DNA of 64,000 nt from a virus, in the IMG/VR virus record IMGVR_UViG_3300014257_000015, positions 1 through 64,000 of that record; one strand, written 5' to 3'. The notes under the pieces were generated by a model. It did no database searches and was not told the DNA's origin. It was given only the letters and a program-made list of their open reading frames with translations. Position 1 is the stretch's first letter; the number at the start of each line of letters is the position of its first letter. This document shows positions 49,621 through 57,911 of this stretch, in pieces. The translations under genes and the position numbers were made by a program.

Positions 49621-52600
49621 TGGAAGACTTTGTAGGGTTGCACAACCATTCGGATGCTAGCCAACTAGACGGTGCTGGGAAAATATCCGAATACATCAAG
49701 GCCGTAGTCGAACGCAAGGCGCCTTCAATCGCTTTCACCGAACACGGGACAATGCGCGGGTACCAGACGCAATATGATCAATGCAAAGAACACAACATCA
49801 AGCCAATTTATGGGATTGAATTCTATGTGGCCAATGACATGCGTCGAAAGGGCCTAACCGAAGACGAGCGCGCGGACATCACGAAAGGCAAACCTCGAAG
49901 CGAGCACAAAGATGCCATCAAGAAGTATGAAGAGCAACACGGCATCCGAGACAGATGGCATTTGACGTGCTGGGCGAAGAACGCAGAGGGAATGCGGAAT
50001 ATGATGCGCTTGGCGTCGCTTGCATACACCGAGGGGTTCTACTACAAGCCGCGCATTGACTTGAACGAACTGTACAAGTACAAAGAGGGGTTGGTGGTGG
50101 CGACGGGATGTTGTTCCAGCGTCATCTATGACAGGGCCGTGTTGGGGAAAAAGAAGCTTGCATTAGAAATTGCCGATGAGATGCGTGAACAATTTGGGGA
50201 AGATTTGTGGATTGAGATACAACCGCACGCAATCGAAGAGCAGGTGATCTCCAACCAGTTGGCACTGGAATTGAAGGATAGGTGGGGGAAGAAGGCGCGC
50301 CTGCTTGCAACGCAAGACGCACATTATGTCAGGCCGGAAGATTGGGAAACGCATGAAGTGATGCTCTGTATCGGAACCAATGATGTGATGAGCAACCCCG
50401 AGCGTTTTCGTTTCACCGGGAATGATTTTCATTTCAAAACCCGAAAGGAAATGTTTGCGAAGTTCAGATCAACACACGCTTACTTGACCAGAGAGCAAGT
50501 CAAAGAATCTTTGGACAACACGTTGGTGTTCATGGACACAATATCTGATGGCCTGGTTACCATCGATAAAGACAAGTGTCTCATGCCACCAATACCGGTT
50601 CCTGAGAAGTATGACGGCAATGAGTTCGCATACTTGAAGGATTTGTGTTTGCGCGGTTGGGCATGGCGTGACATACCGGCCCGCGCCACTCTGTTGTCAA
50701 AGCGCGAGGGCGGCGACGAAGCAGAATGGCTGAAACGATACGTGGCAAGGTTGAAAAGAGAACTGACAGCAATCAAAAGCCAAAAGTTTGTTTCATATTT
50801 CCTTCTTGTTCACGATTTATACAATTGGGTGCGCCAGCAGGAAATCATGTGTGGGCCTGGACGAGGCTCAGCGGCGGGTTCGCTCGTTGCATACCTGACC
50901 GGCATCACATCGGTTGATCCGATAGAGCACAATCTGTTGTTCGAACGATTCATAAGCCCAACGCGTGTCGACCAGCCCGATATTGATATGGACTTTGAGG
51001 ATCGGCGCCGACAAGAGATCATCGAGTATCTGCGAAACAAATACGGCAATGATAAGGTGTGTCAGATTGCCACCGTAGGCAAGCTTTCGGGGAAGGCTGT
51101 AATCAGAGACATATCGCGTGTTCTTGAAGTGCCGTATGCAGCAGTAAACCAAGTCACCAATTCCATCATCGAAAGAAGCAGCGGCGACGAGCGGGCCAGC
51201 CAGACGGTTGAGGACTCTTTCAAAGAATTCAAGGTGTGTCGCGAATTCAACGCCAAATACCCGGATGTTCTGAGATATGCGAAGAAGCTCGAAGGAATGG
51301 CCAAGACGCTTGGAATACACGCAGCAGGCGTCGTGACTTCTCCTGAACCGTTGATGAATCTTGTCCCATTGGAGACGAGAAAGCATGATGGCCGTGACGT
51401 TGTGGTGAGCGCCATCGATATGTACGGGGTGGCAGCGTGTGGGTTGCTGAAATTGGACGTTCTTGGGCTGCGAACGCTGAGTGTCATTCGTGAATGTCTA
51501 GAAGCAGTTGAACAACACACTGGTGAAAAGATCGACCTCGAACGCATTGATTTGAATTTGAAAGACGTTCTTCAAGGATTCACAGATCACGATTATTGTG
51601 GCGTGTTTCAGTATGATTCCCCGGGTGCCGACAAGATTTGCACAGGCGTTGAGTTCAAACACTTCGAGGACATCGCTGCCATGACAGCGTTGAATCGACC
51701 GGGCACCGCGCGAAGCGGCCTAGCCACGCAATATGTGGCACGAAAGCGCAACCCGAAATTGGTTGAAAAGGCATCGTTTCACCCAGCGGTGAGTGAAATC
51801 ACGAAAGACACATTGGGAATCATCGTGTATCAAGAGCACGTGATGCGTATTTTCACCGACATAGCCGGGTTTGCCCCAGCAACGGCGGACAGCTTGCGCA
51901 AGAAAATAGCCAAAAAATTTGGCGATGAGACGATTGGAAAAGAACGCGAGAATTTCATTAAGGGTGCGATGGAAAATTGGGGTGACCGAGGGATGACCAA
52001 AGAGATCGCAGGAAAGATAATGGATGCGATCACGTTCTTTGGATGTATACCTGGTGAATCGTTGGTTTTAGTGGTCGAGGGAAGTGATGAAGACTTGTGC
52101 GCATTGCGAGAGGAAAGTGTTGGCAAGGGGATTGTGCTCAATACACTACCAGAGGGAATACAGGAAGGAAAGAACGGTGATCGGGAATCCTGTGAGTTCA
52201 GAGCACAACAAGATAGGGGTGCTTGGGCGCGGGTGGAAGTCAGCGCCTGGGGCGAGGGTCATTGCGTCGAACAAGTTGCAATCCAAGAAGATAACAGGGG
52301 CATTAAATCCGTCTTGGAAGGGCGGACACATCAAAAACTTCAAACTAGCAAGGAACAGGTTGTTGAAGGAAGAGAAGGGATGTTGTCGTTGCGGCACTTC
52401 GTTGATCAAGGGATCAGGGCCGAATCAAAAGTCATTTCACATCCACCACAAGAATCGAAACAAAGCGGACAACCGAGAAGAGAACTTGGAAGTGCTGTGT
52501 CAAAGTTGCCACAGCAAAGAACACACGAAAGAAAAAATTGCTGGGCGACTTGGAAAGAAATCGAAACGCTAAAGGTTGGTGATTGGATAGTGTCTTTTGA

Positions 52601-54371
52601 TGACGACATTCGCCCCGAGCTAAATAGAGTGAAAAGAATAGAGTGCACAGGGGTGAAGCCTGTCCGCAGGATGACACTCGAACAAGGCGAAATTTGGGCG
52701 ACCGGATCGCATTGGTGGATGAATAGCACAGGGGAATATATAGAGACAAAGGATTGCACGCCTGGTACAGAATTGCGTGTTGGTGATTCGATTTTCAAGG
52801 TTCTTGGTAATCGAAAAGATGGGCGATTGAAGACTTGGGACTTGGAGTGCGAATTCGAACCTAGCAACTATGCCGTCAGATTATTCAACAGCGATTCGTG
52901 TAATTACTTGATAAGCCATAATAGTTATGGATTCAACAAGTCGCATGCCACCGCATATGGAATCATCGCGTATTGGGAAATGTTCTTGAAAATACGCCAC
53001 CCGATCGAATTCTATTGGGCGCTATTGAAGAACGAACCTGACCGAATACGAATCCAACAGATCGCTAAAGATGCTAAAAAACATGGCATAGAATTGTTGC
53101 CGCCGTCGGTGGTGAATAGCGGTAAGCATTTCACAATAGACAGAGCAAATAATGCCATTCGTGGTTCGCTCGTCGACATCAAGGGCGTAGGTGATGCTGC
53201 GTCTGAATCAATCATGGTCGCCCAACCATACAAGGACTTCGGTGACTTGATTCAACGCGTGGACCGCCGAAAAGTACACAAGGGTGTCATTGTGGCATTG
53301 GCGAAGGCCGGGGCGTTAGATGACGTGGTGCCGAATCCTAAGTGGCTGATAGAAAACATCGAAGATTTTTGGACAGAGTTGGGGAAGAAGGGGTGGACAG
53401 AGAAAACAGAAAGATTGTTGCGAGATTCGGCTGATGCTCCGCAGTTCACCACCGAAGAGAGGCAGGTTGTGGCCTCGAAGGTTAGTCCACTCGCATTCGG
53501 GAAACATCCGCTCGATGCGTATGCGAATTTCATGGAACGTAGTGTGAAGGTTCCCATCGCGGCAATGTCTGATGAAGACTTTTTCAAAGACAATGACAAT
53601 CAAGGCGTATTCATCGCTGGCGTCGTTGTTGAGGTGAAGTACAATCAAATTGGAGATTTCAACACAGGTGAGCTTCCCAGTGAGTTGGAAAGGAAACAGA
53701 TGTTCTGGGGCCGCCGTTACGCCAATGTTAATGTCGAAGATCTTGGCGGGAAACAAAATAGGATCAAAGTGGATTTTGACATCTTTGATGATTATCGAGA
53801 TGTGGTTGATTCTGGAATAGGAACGCCTGTTGTTCTTCATGCTTTTGTGAACGCGAGGTTTGAGAATTTACGTTGTCATTTCATGATCAATCTGGAAGAG
53901 TACAGGCTAGCAGTCGAAGCAGGACAAGAGTTGACAGTGTGGCAAAGCATAGTCGCTGGTCGCCATCCAGCCAAAGAATATGAATGGAAAGATCCGTCAA
54001 AGTTGATCAAATACAAGACCCCAGAGGGCGAAGAGCGCGAGGTGAAAAGGCGTTCCAATGCAATCAGGAACAAAGCATTTTGGGATCGCGTATCACCTTC
54101 GTTTGTTGGCGTTGTCACGCACGTTCGGCCAAAATATGACAAGAATGGAAACCGGATGGCATTCTTGGGATTGCTGGACGGTGGTTCGCGATTCATCAGC
54201 GTGATAGCATTCGCATCCAGTTGGACAAAAGAAGTGCGACGTGTTTTGAAACCCGGGGCGTTGGTGAAAATAGAATTGGACTCCAAAAGAGACAAACGCA
54301 GTTGGTCATATTTCTACAACGGCGGAAAACTCAGGGTTCTGAGGTCAGCGCCATCAACCACATCACCATAG
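49611..54371 (+). CDS. dnaE: DNA polymerase III alpha subunit (DnaE type), interrupted by an intein
   Basis: The PHP domain opens with VGLHNHSDAS (residues 9-18) and AFTEHGTMRG. The polymerase core has GPGRGSAAGSLVAYLTG, the catalytic PDIDMDFEDRR (residues 456-466) and a KLDVLGLRTL segment near residue 615. No separate exonuclease is fused, so this is DnaE rather than PolC. The intein lies between extein FFG and SYGFNKSHATAYG, inside a highly conserved polymerase stretch. Removing about 293 residues leaves about 1293, normal for phage DnaE. ATG, GTG or a second ATG three codons in may be the start. The gene is the fork polymerase of this phage. Confidence 0.9.
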   Translation: MGVMEDFVGLHNHSDASQLDGAGKISEYIKAVVERKAPSIAFTEHGTMRGYQTQYDQCKEHNIKPIYGIEFYVANDMRRKGLTEDERADITKGKPRSEHKDAIKKYEEQHGIRDRWHLTCWAKNAEGMRNMMRLASLAYTEGFYYKPRIDLNELYKYKEGLVVATGCCSSVIYDRAVLGKKKLALEIADEMREQFGEDLWIEIQPHAIEEQVISNQLALELKDRWGKKARLLATQDAHYVRPEDWETHEVMLCIGTNDVMSNPERFRFTGNDFHFKTRKEMFAKFRSTHAYLTREQVKESLDNTLVFMDTISDGLVTIDKDKCLMPPIPVPEKYDGNEFAYLKDLCLRGWAWRDIPARATLLSKREGGDEAEWLKRYVARLKRELTAIKSQKFVSYFLLVHDLYNWVRQQEIMCGPGRGSAAGSLVAYLTGITSVDPIEHNLLFERFISPTRVDQPDIDMDFEDRRRQEIIEYLRNKYGNDKVCQIATVGKLSGKAVIRDISRVLEVPYAAVNQVTNSIIERSSGDERASQTVEDSFKEFKVCREFNAKYPDVLRYAKKLEGMAKTLGIHAAGVVTSPEPLMNLVPLETRKHDGRDVVVSAIDMYGVAACGLLKLDVLGLRTLSVIRECLEAVEQHTGEKIDLERIDLNLKDVLQGFTDHDYCGVFQYDSPGADKICTGVEFKHFEDIAAMTALNRPGTARSGLATQYVARKRNPKLVEKASFHPAVSEITKDTLGIIVYQEHVMRIFTDIAGFAPATADSLRKKIAKKFGDETIGKERENFIKGAMENWGDRGMTKEIAGKIMDAITFFGCIPGESLVLVVEGSDEDLCALREESVGKGIVLNTLPEGIQEGKNGDRESCEFRAQQDRGAWARVEVSAWGEGHCVEQVAIQEDNRGIKSVLEGRTHQKLQTSKEQVVEGREGMLSLRHFVDQGIRAESKVISHPPQESKQSGQPRRELGSAVSKLPQQRTHERKNCWATWKEIETLKVGDWIVSFDDDIRPELNRVKRIECTGVKPVRRMTLEQGEIWATGSHWWMNSTGEYIETKDCTPGTELRVGDSIFKVLGNRKDGRLKTWDLECEFEPSNYAVRLFNSDSCNYLISHNSYGFNKSHATAYGIIAYWEMFLKIRHPIEFYWALLKNEPDRIRIQQIAKDAKKHGIELLPPSVVNSGKHFTIDRANNAIRGSLVDIKGVGDAASESIMVAQPYKDFGDLIQRVDRRKVHKGVIVALAKAGALDDVVPNPKWLIENIEDFWTELGKKGWTEKTERLLRDSADAPQFTTEERQVVASKVSPLAFGKHPLDAYANFMERSVKVPIAAMSDEDFFKDNDNQGVFIAGVVVEVKYNQIGDFNTGELPSELERKQMFWGRRYANVNVEDLGGKQNRIKVDFDIFDDYRDVVDSGIGTPVVLHAFVNARFENLRCHFMINLEEYRLAVEAGQELTVWQSIVAGRHPAKEYEWKDPSKLIKYKTPEGEEREVKRRSNAIRNKAFWDRVSPSFVGVVTHVRPKYDKNGNRMAFLGLLDGGSRFISVIAFASSWTKEVRRVLKPGALVKIELDSKRDKRSWSYFYNGGKLRVLRSAPSTTSP
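52044..52922 (+). mobile_element. DnaE intein, mini-intein with HNH gene inserted near its N-terminus
   Basis: The intein is about 293 residues. It begins with Cys (CIPGESLVLV, block A) and ends HN before the +1 Ser of the extein (LISHN/SYG, blocks F/G). Block B (EIWATGSHWW, T..H) lies near 52.7 kb. After block A the normal continuation (GW.pI..lkvGD.v.sfd) appears only after about 160 codons as TWKEIETLKVGDWIVSF. The segment between is a poorly composed reading frame that overlaps an HNH gene in another frame. Without it the remainder is about 130-137 residues, the size of a mini-intein. Endonucleases normally sit between blocks B and F. Confidence 0.85.
52087..52572 (+). CDS. HNH homing endonuclease, nested in the intein in the +1 frame
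   Basis: An ATG (or the GTG one codon before) has GAGGGA just upstream. The product of about 161 residues ends at a TAA. It has an N-terminal zinc module (CAHCERKVLARGLCSIH) and a linker with NPSWKGG, which is typical of phage HNH endonucleases. The HNH core is CCRCGTS followed by FHIHHKNRNKADNREENL and LCQSCHSKEH. It reads in the frame +1 relative to dnaE, which stays open across it. It would make the element mobile by cutting intein-less dnaE alleles. Confidence 0.8.
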   Translation: MKTCAHCERKVLARGLCSIHYQREYRKERTVIGNPVSSEHNKIGVLGRGWKSAPGARVIASNKLQSKKITGALNPSWKGGHIKNFKLARNRLLKEEKGCCRCGTSLIKGSGPNQKSFHIHHKNRNKADNREENLEVLCQSCHSKEHTKEKIAGRLGKKSKR

Positions 54372-54392
54372 GCTAAAAGCAACGAGGGTATC

Positions 54393-54734
54393 ATGTCAAG
54401 TCTATTGACGGCGGCGAAACGGGCAGGGCTTCACCCGGCGCGATGCGAAAACTGCCACCGAAAAATAAACACAAAAGCAGCAGTCAAAGAACTGTTCAAC
54501 ACAATCATACAGATGTGTGCCGATGGCGAGGTGGTACGCATCGACAATTTTGGCGTTTTCAGACTTCGCCTCCACCAGGGACGCACCATTGAATCTTCAG
54601 TCCTGCCTGGTGGAAGGGCAGAATTTGAAGACAGGATGGTGTTGAGTTTTAGACAGAGTGTTGGCGTGAAGAATAGGCTGTCGAAGATCATCAAGGCCAA
54701 CAACAACAAGAAGGAAAGAAAGGGCAAAAAATGA
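54393..54734 (+). CDS. HU/IHF-like DNA-binding protein with basic tail
   Basis: The ATG follows GAGGG. Residues about 27-90 match the HU family: a helical KAAVKELFNTIIQMC segment, EVVRIDNFGVFRLRLHQGRT as the core strands with the FG.F motif, and a final VLSFRQS strand (family: v.FkpS). The Pro-tipped arm is replaced by PGGRAEFED. The N-terminus has a CENCHRK motif, and the tail is basic (KKERKGKK). Phage HU homologues bend and compact DNA and support replication or packaging. The ATGA overlap couples it to the next gene. Confidence 0.6.
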   Translation: MSSLLTAAKRAGLHPARCENCHRKINTKAAVKELFNTIIQMCADGEVVRIDNFGVFRLRLHQGRTIESSVLPGGRAEFEDRMVLSFRQSVGVKNRLSKIIKANNNKKERKGKK

Positions 54735-55258
54735 GTTTTAGCCAAGTAGAGTTGGTGGTCAACGGCGACAAGGTTCAGGTGGACCTCGAAGAAATTCTGT
54801 CCATACAAGACATCAGCCGTGACATGGACCAAGTAGCCTCTCAGATGAGCTACTGGGGAGCGGTATGGGCGGCAGCCGACGAAGAAAGCCAGAGGGCTGA
54901 CGCGCACTATCGAAAGTGGCGAGCAGAGACTGGACAACGAATCCTATCAGCCAACGAGAAGACTGCTGAGTGGAAAGTGAAACAAGACATCGAGTCTGAT
55001 GAAACGTTCCTGAAGCTCAAATCTAGTCTTGCGCAAGCAGCACACAATGTCACACTAGCCAAAGCCATCTTCGAAGCATTCAAGATCAAGGCCAACATGC
55101 TTCAGTCCAAGGGTGCCATGGCACGAGCAGAGTTGGATTCAACTGGAATGGCCACGAAAGTCGAGGCGCCGAAGCGCAGCAGCGGCGAAGACGAAGAAAG
55201 GAAGCTGCGCGAGAAAGAAGAGATCGTGAAGCGCGCCTTGAAAAACAAGAAGAAATAA
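54731..55258 (+). CDS. helical hypothetical protein upstream of SSB (175 aa)
   Basis: After an N-terminal strand segment (MSFSQVELVVNGDKVQVDL) the protein is almost entirely helical: DMDQVASQMSYWGAVWAAAD to LKSSLAQAAHNVTLAKAIFE, with a basic tail (KRALKNKKK). Conserved phage proteins of similar size and place sit beside SSB genes and are thought to act in recombination mediation. I do not recognise a named family, so that is inference from context. Confidence 0.6.
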   Translation: MSFSQVELVVNGDKVQVDLEEILSIQDISRDMDQVASQMSYWGAVWAAADEESQRADAHYRKWRAETGQRILSANEKTAEWKVKQDIESDETFLKLKSSLAQAAHNVTLAKAIFEAFKIKANMLQSKGAMARAELDSTGMATKVEAPKRSSGEDEERKLREKEEIVKRALKNKKK

Positions 55259-55289
55259 CAGACAAATCCAACGCCAAAGGAGAAAATCA

Positions 55290-56546
55290 ATGGCTATCGA
55301 CATGAAGAAGATGAAGAAACACAAAGAAGAACTGGCCACTGGCGGCGAGTTCCTCACATACCCATCGGGCGAGACGCGAATATACATCCACGGGCAATGT
55401 CGCCCTGATGATGAGACGCCACCCACCGCTGGATTCCCTTGGGTTCCTATCACTGTTCATTTCAATGTTGGCAAGAACAATGCGATGTGTGTTTGCCTTG
55501 ACAAGAACAGAAACGAGATTTTGAAACACCCGTATTTGAAGGGAATGTTGAAGGCGCGAAAGAATGCGCCGAAGCTCGATGGGACGTGCCCTGTTTGTGA
55601 AGAGATTGAAAACGGCGGGATGGATTCCGAGGAAGCCACAGAAGCTCGCCCACAGACGAAGTGGTTGTGGGGAACAACCAAAATCGCGTCGCGTGGCAAA
55701 GGTGATGATGATTGGAATGCGCAATCATTCAAGCCGGGCGTGACGATGGCTAACAAGACCATACACACCGGATTCATCGACATTTTCGACCAGGCTGGCG
55801 ATGTTACGGATGTGCAAGAAGCCACGTTGGCCATTGTTGGACGAGAGGGGAAAGGGAAAAATGACACCAAGTACAAGGTGTCTGTTGATGTTCCAACGAT
55901 AAAGAGTCCATTGAAATTGGACAAGAAATGTCGTGGCGCTTTGAAAGTCGCTATGAGCGAGGGCGGCGATTGTGATTTGTTCAAGATCGCGGCAAATATG
56001 ATCAAATCACCGGCCGAAATCAGAGCAATGCTGACTGGTGTAAAAATGGAAGACCCTGATGATGACGATGACGACGAGGCTGAGTTGGAAGAGTCGTTGA
56101 AGAAGGGGAAAAAATCGCGCATCATCGACGATGACGACGATGATGAAGACGAGCCGCCTAAGAAGTCAAAGAAAAAGGTCGTTGTCGATGAAGATGACGA
56201 CGATGACGAAGACGAAGACGAGCCGCCTAAGAAGTCAAAGAAAAAAGCCGTTGTCGACGATGAAGATGACGACGAAGACGAAGACGAACCGCCGAAAAAG
56301 TCAAAGAAAAAAGCCGTTGTCGATGATGACGATAATGATGATGAAGACGATGAAGACGATGAAGACGATGAAGACGATGATGAACCGCCGAAGAAGTCAA
56401 AGAAAAAAGCCGTTGTCGAAGACGACGATGACGATGACGAACCACCTAAGAAGTCCAAAAAGTCAAAGAAAAAGGATGAAAGCGACGAGCTAGACGATTT
56501 GGACGACGAGCTGGAAAGAATCACGAAATCAAAGAAGGGGAAGTGA
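55290..56546 (+). CDS. T4 gp32-like single-stranded DNA-binding protein with repetitive acidic/Lys tail
   Basis: An AAAGGAG site precedes the ATG. Residues 1-235 form the DNA-binding core, with a basic N-terminus (DMKKMKKHKEE), aromatic strands (FPWVPITVHFNV) and a CPVC cluster near residue 100 as in gp32-like zinc-containing SSBs. A strand WLWGTTKIASRG and a terminal FKIAANM helix follow. From about residue 255 the tail alternates acidic blocks with EPPKKSKKK repeats (five copies at roughly 20-27 residue intervals). Acidic tails recruit other replisome proteins. The tail here is far longer than in known SSBs and carries the Lys blocks as well. Confidence 0.75.
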   Translation: MAIDMKKMKKHKEELATGGEFLTYPSGETRIYIHGQCRPDDETPPTAGFPWVPITVHFNVGKNNAMCVCLDKNRNEILKHPYLKGMLKARKNAPKLDGTCPVCEEIENGGMDSEEATEARPQTKWLWGTTKIASRGKGDDDWNAQSFKPGVTMANKTIHTGFIDIFDQAGDVTDVQEATLAIVGREGKGKNDTKYKVSVDVPTIKSPLKLDKKCRGALKVAMSEGGDCDLFKIAANMIKSPAEIRAMLTGVKMEDPDDDDDDEAELEESLKKGKKSRIIDDDDDDEDEPPKKSKKKVVVDEDDDDDEDEDEPPKKSKKKAVVDDEDDDEDEDEPPKKSKKKAVVDDDDNDDEDDEDDEDDEDDDEPPKKSKKKAVVEDDDDDDEPPKKSKKSKKKDESDELDDLDDELERITKSKKGK

Positions 56547-56547
56547 A

Positions 56548-57612
56548 GTGAAAGATTCCAAGAAAAAAGCTGGCGATAGGCCTGGCGGCGCAGATATCGC
56601 CAGCGAAGTGTTGGAATCAATCAACGATAAACTTGGTGGCAAGGACGTTGCACAGATGTTAGGTAGCGAGGGCCTTGCCATCAAGATCAGGGGTGTGATA
56701 TCGACAGGCTGCGCCACCATCGACGCCGCATCAGGACGTGGTGGCGTGCCTCTCGGTAGGTTGATAATATTGCATGGGGCTGAAGCGAGCGGAAAAACAA
56801 CATTGGCACTCCAGATAGTTGCACAAGCGCAACTTCAAGGCGGTGTCGCTGTATACATGGACACAGAATATAAGTTGGATCCAGATTATGCGGCAGCCCT
56901 TGGTGTGAATACCAAGAGGATGATCAATGTCCAGCCGAGCTATCTGGAGCAGGCTTTTGCTGTCTGTGAAGGGGCGATCGAGCGCGCGGCCAAGCACAGA
57001 GAAAGCACAGGGCTATCGACGCCAATCTTGATCGTTCTCGATAGCATGAACAGCACCATTTCAAAATCACAATTCGAAGGCGAGTGGGATGATCAACATT
57101 ACGCTCCTCAAGCGCGCGTATTCTCCGCGCTCCTTCCCAAGCTGATGCCTAAAGTTTCACGTGAAAATGTCTGTCTGCTGTGGGTAAGCCAAGTCAGAAA
57201 GAAAATGGGGGTGATGTATGGTGATGACGAAGAGATAGCGGGCGGAAACGCACCACGATTTTACGCCAGCCAGGTGCTGAAAGTGCGACGAATCGGAACG
57301 GTGAAAAAGGGCGAAGAAAAAGTCAAGGTGGCTAACAAAATCACAGTTGAATTCGTGAAAAATCAGGTTGCGCCACCATTCAAAAAAGCCGAGTGTGAAC
57401 TTGAATACGGGAAGGGATTCAACCAGCCGCTGGCCATACTCACACAGGCTGAAAAATGGGGGATTGTTGAAAGGGATGGGAACACATACCGCTATGAAGG
57501 GAAAAAGATCGGCGGTTCCATAGCATATGCTGTAGCAAAATTGGATGATGATGATGAATTGCGTGAGAAGATCTTGTGCGCCATTCGCGACGAGGGCAAA
57601 TGGAAATGGTAA
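56548..57612 (+). CDS. recA: RecA/UvsX-like recombinase
   Basis: The GTG start is two bases after the SSB stop, with GGGGAAG upstream. Walker A is GAEASGKTT near residue 77. YMDTEYKLDPDYAAALGV corresponds to the RecA segment that follows. Walker B is PILIVLDSMNS, and VCLLWVSQVRKKMGVMYG with GGNAPRFYAS corresponds to loops L1/L2 and the monomer interface (family: NQ.R.kiGvm.g..e..pGG.al.fyas). The core is complete at 354 residues. It performs strand exchange in recombination-dependent replication. Placement after SSB and before SbcD/C-like genes matches phage recombination operons. Confidence 0.9.
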   Translation: MKDSKKKAGDRPGGADIASEVLESINDKLGGKDVAQMLGSEGLAIKIRGVISTGCATIDAASGRGGVPLGRLIILHGAEASGKTTLALQIVAQAQLQGGVAVYMDTEYKLDPDYAAALGVNTKRMINVQPSYLEQAFAVCEGAIERAAKHRESTGLSTPILIVLDSMNSTISKSQFEGEWDDQHYAPQARVFSALLPKLMPKVSRENVCLLWVSQVRKKMGVMYGDDEEIAGGNAPRFYASQVLKVRRIGTVKKGEEKVKVANKITVEFVKNQVAPPFKKAECELEYGKGFNQPLAILTQAEKWGIVERDGNTYRYEGKKIGGSIAYAVAKLDDDDELREKILCAIRDEGKWKW

Positions 57613-57911
57613 TGAAAGCTGAAGATGTAGCAAAACTATGGCGCGAGATGCTTGAACACGAGATGAGCATCAAACCAGAAGACGAAAAGCTGGTTGCTTT
57701 TTTGTCTGCTGAATTCCTTTCAAGATGGAAGAGCACAGCGATCAAAGAGTCAGAGAATGGCGGTGATGAACTGCTCAGGTTTCATTCGTTGTACATCGAA
57801 AACAAGGGCAATGCGTTGGTTGCCATTATTGCTTTGCTAAAGGCGATGCGCATGATTAGTGTTGGTATCGGTTGCAACTTGATGGTTGCGGAGCATCCCT
57901 GTGGAACGTAG
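57600..57911 (+). CDS. hypothetical helical protein (about 103 aa)
   Basis: The chosen ATG lies within the end of the recA gene, with GAGGG upstream; later in-frame ATGs exist. The protein is helical and acidic (KAEDVAKLWREMLEHEMSIK), with a hydrophobic C-terminal helix (ALVAIIALLKAMRMIS). No family is recognised. It overlaps the following nuclease gene by eleven bases. A role in recombination is only suggested by its neighbours. Confidence 0.55.
   Translation: MEMVMKAEDVAKLWREMLEHEMSIKPEDEKLVAFLSAEFLSRWKSTAIKESENGGDELLRFHSLYIENKGNALVAIIALLKAMRMISVGIGCNLMVAEHPCGT

Noticed and set aside
52084-52572. Explaining the HNH frame as a sequencing-error frameshift within an ordinary intein
   Set aside because: Two compensating indels would be needed, and they would destroy a frame that has its own ribosome binding site, start and stop and a fully open dnaE frame. 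The insertion is also at the wrong place for a canonical intein endonuclease. It cannot be fully excluded without reads.
55457-56620. 387-codon minus-strand open frame, very Ser- and Phe-rich
   Set aside because: It is the complement of the Asp/Glu/Lys repeats in the SSB tail, which automatically gives a stop-free Ser-rich antisense frame.
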